From: Mytilus californianus
Taxonomy: Eukaryota > Mollusca > Bivalvia > Mytilida > Mytilidae
Length of the DNA: 64,000 bases
Reading direction: 5' to 3'
Assembly: GCF_021869535.1 (NCBI RefSeq)
Contig: NW_026262659.1
Coordinates: forward strand, 8,060,001 to 8,124,000
Part shown: piece by piece, positions 61,530 through 64,000 of the stretch
How the letters are laid out: each line of letters begins with the position of its first letter
How positions within the stretch are numbered: position 1 is the stretch's first letter
Program-made: the position numbers and the translations under genes
The notes under the pieces: generated by a model
Database searches by the model: none
Told to the model about the DNA's origin: nothing
What the model saw: only the letters and a program-made list of their open reading frames with translations

Positions 61530-61830
61530 AAGATGTGTATGATTGCCAATGAGACAACTTTCAACCTGAGACCAAATGATATAGATGTAAGCAACTATAG
61601 ATCACCTGTATAGCCTTCCAACAATGAGCAAAACCCATACGGCATAGTAAGCTATAAAAGTCCTGACATGACATGTAAAACGAGAAAACTAATGACCTCA
61701 TCTATGAACAAAAGTACAAAACAAAAGGGAAAACAAATATGATATACAGCAACAAGTGACAACCACTAATTACAAACTCCTGACTTGGGACAGGTACATA
61801 CAAATACAGAGAAACAACTACAGCACAATG
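61530..61830 (+). repeat. Dispersed mussel repeat, second copy of the 16905 family
   Basis: gattgccaatgagacaact, gaccaaatgatatagatgt, ccttccaacaatgagcaaaa and gacaaccactaattac match 16905-17215 with moderate divergence. Confidence 0.65.
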
Positions 61831-61856
61831 ACTTGAGTGTGTAGGTAAAGGTAAAA

Positions 61857-62570
61857 TCTTTGGTAAGCTTGCTTGCTAGCTGAACCGTGAATTCATTATT
61901 AGTTAAGGTACCACCTTCCTTTGGATGGAGTCAATTATTATAGTTAAGTAGACTGAACCAATCAAAAGTAAGGACATTGCAACCGGTGTAGAAAATAAAT
62001 GTTTTCAATCTAAATTGAGAAGTAAAATATAGTGTCAATAAAAAGCTAATTCACAAGCATGTTGTAGGTGTGTTTGATTTGTCAATTTCATTATAATCAA
62101 AACAATACAATGCCATTTTTACAAAGCATGGTGAGAGGAACATCTCAAAGATGACCAGACTAAGTTTATTTTTACACCTTCTGTAGCAAACCACCCCCCC
62201 CCCCCCCAAAAAAAAAATACACATCATACTCAAAGATACTGATATCCTTACATATATAATAAGGATATGAAAGTTTTTTTTAATAGATTAATTCAGAATG
62301 GTATATAGAATTACACATGTAAACAATCTAGTTACCAATGAACAGAGGTAATTGATTGAAATGAAATTGACAAATCAAACACGCCTACAACCTGAAAACA
62401 TATTTTTGAACCAACTTGAAAAACTGTTTCACAATATTTATATATTGTTCCTACTTTTGATTGGTTCCCTGCTTAACTATTGACTCCACCCAAAAGAAGG
62501 TAGTACCTTAGCTAATAATGATTTCATGGTTCAGCTAGCAAGCAAGCTAATCAAAGATACTACCCTTGAA
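61857..62570. mobile_element. Foldback element, 0.71 kb
   Basis: Left arm from ATCTTTGGTAAGCTTGCTTGC pairs with the right arm ending AGCAAGCAAGCTAATCAAAGAT. Inverted similarity continues about 230 bp inward on each side (aattgactcc, accaatcaaaagta, gtaggcgtgtttgatttgtc). A C-run/A-run (62190-62215) lies in the loop. No ORF. Confidence 0.8.
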
Positions 62571-63550
62571 CACAAAATATCAATATGAAAGTACTCGCAG
62601 TTACTGAAACCAGTTCAAAGCCAATAATTACTTATAAAAAATCTGGTATACAAGACTAAAATATCAATCAGTACACATCCAATGGATTTAGTTAAAGACG
62701 ACATAATCACTCAGAGAAAAATCAATTAACATAATAATTCATTCCTTATACATAATTATAACTACCATAATAGGTCAGCTATATTTATTACATAGAATCA
62801 TTTCAGACAGTGTACCTGACCTTTATTTCATTTCATGGTTCAGTGGTCAATTTACAGTTTTTGTAAAATGACGCTATCAGCGGCATGTTTCCGATACCAT
62901 TGACCAGACCTAACGGAAGTTGATTATGCCTCCGCCTACCGCACTCGGTTTCATATTTACTATTTTACATACTAACTAGAATCTGCTTGTATTACGCTAC
63001 ACTCGAACAAAGTCTTTGTTAAAGTGTTGTAGTCGGACTGGAACCAGTTTACATACGTTATTTTATTTACCAAAAAGATATCTTGACCTGTCCATATGTT
63101 TTTTGTTATTAAATGGTATTTGGAGCTATCCCTTTGTTATATTTTTCATATTTATTCGAGCTTTCACTTTTATGCACATGTCTTACAATCGTAAACAATC
63201 GGTATGTATACATGATAAATAGATCCGTTTTGTTATGGTGTTGGACTTTTTACCCTCCAATGATCAGCAATCGCTAGACAAAATAGTTCTCCTAAATAAT
63301 GTCAGCCTTTCATGCCATTTCAACTTTACAATCATTAAAAAAGTAATAATCGGAATCATTTTGATATCCATTGGATAGAAACTGGTCTTTATCAAGATTT
63401 ACGAAGATTTTAATAATCGGAAATTAGTAATACGGTTATACCCACGCGGTGCGTATGAATCTTTGTTCACAAAGTTATAGCAGCAGAGTCTGTAACTGTA
63501 TCATTATTAATTAACTACACTGTTATTGTACTTAAAATGATGAAAACTGC
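62571..63550. other. Right-end DNA, no gene recognised
   Basis: No conserved coding segment or repeat family recognised. CpG content rises slightly after 62870, which could mean approach to a neighbouring gene. Confidence 0.4.
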
Positions 63551-63569
63551 ATATGCAATTTAAGACGTC

Positions 63570-63610
63570 AACTCGGCCAATACAGATTTTTTTTCCGTAT
63601 TGGCCGAGTT
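63570..63610. promoter_or_regulatory. Perfect 14-bp hairpin with paired CCAAT boxes
   Basis: AACTCGGCCAATAC (63570-63583) and GTATTGGCCGAGTT (63597-63610) are exact reverse complements around a 13-nt T-rich loop, so each arm carries a CCAAT/ATTGG core. ACGTCA, a CRE half-site, directly precedes it. Could be a promoter element or a small inverted repeat. Confidence 0.4.
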
Positions 63611-64000
63611 CTGATCCGGCCAAAACAGGATTTCGGAACGTCTCTAGTTTTTAGATCGTAAGTCACGATAAACTCAAACTGAAAGTAAACAGTTGTTTGT
63701 ACGACGCAGTTTTTATTTACTCACCATAAACAAGCTGAAACGTTCAGTATGGCATATATTTTAGGTTAAAGACGGTCCCATTCATTTGAAAAGCATTTTG
63801 AAAGTAGACGATGGAAATATTTCAGGTTTAGGGAACGAGTAAATTATCACAAAGTTCATTTCTTGACGACCTCATAATTTCATCATGTCGATTTTTACTG
63901 TTCACTTTCGCTTCTCATGTTTTGTAAACGGTCTTTTATTTTTAAGCCCGAACCAGGCATATGCATTCTGTTATTGCGCAAATCTTCGTTCTTTGGTCAA

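Overview
The window is animal nuclear DNA, almost certainly from a marine mussel (Mytilus or a close relative). Genes are split into short exons by GT-AG introns, the base composition is AT-rich, and introns are packed with dispersed repeats I recognise as typical of bivalves. These include hairpin-ended elements with tandem cores, a roughly 600-bp dispersed family present in both orientations, and LINE and Penelope-like reverse-transcriptase relics. I see no bacterial, organellar or viral gene.

Two protein-coding genes are supported. (1) A complete Pds5 gene lies on the + strand, 23508-58521. I assembled 33 coding exons whose splice phases all agree, giving a 1479-residue protein co-linear with vertebrate PDS5A/B: a long HEAT-repeat body with the APEAPY motif, then a charged disordered tail ending in an AT-hook-like RGRP. 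(2) The 5' part of an N4BP2-like gene lies on the - strand: exon 1 at 11462-11291 and exon 2 at 3608-3109, leaving the window to the left. Exons 1 and 2 join inside a CUE domain through a GC-AG intron. The two genes are divergent, as I remember PDS5B/N4BP2L2 and PDS5A/N4BP2 to be in human, which suggests an ancient conserved gene pair.

Layout: 1-3100, foldback element and tandem-core repeat (intron of the N4BP2-like gene); 3109-11462, N4BP2-like exons 2 and 1 around a repeat-rich intron; 11.5-23.4 kb, the intergenic/upstream region, with microsatellite, MITE-like elements, degraded retroelements, a foldback element and a possible Pds5 promoter near 19.8 kb; 23.5-58.5 kb, Pds5; 58.5-64 kb, 3' UTR and downstream DNA with dispersed repeats, a 0.7-kb foldback element and a perfect 14-bp hairpin containing CCAAT.

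The most unusual signals are: (a) short tandem duplications (about 33-112 bp) crossing or touching splice sites of at least nine Pds5 exons, in one case five copies of an exon end with its donor; (b) every hairpin-ended, tandem-core element lying in an intron is in sense orientation with its host gene, on both strands; (c) these elements share a 5' hairpin / tandem core / 3' hairpin plan although their sequences are unrelated.
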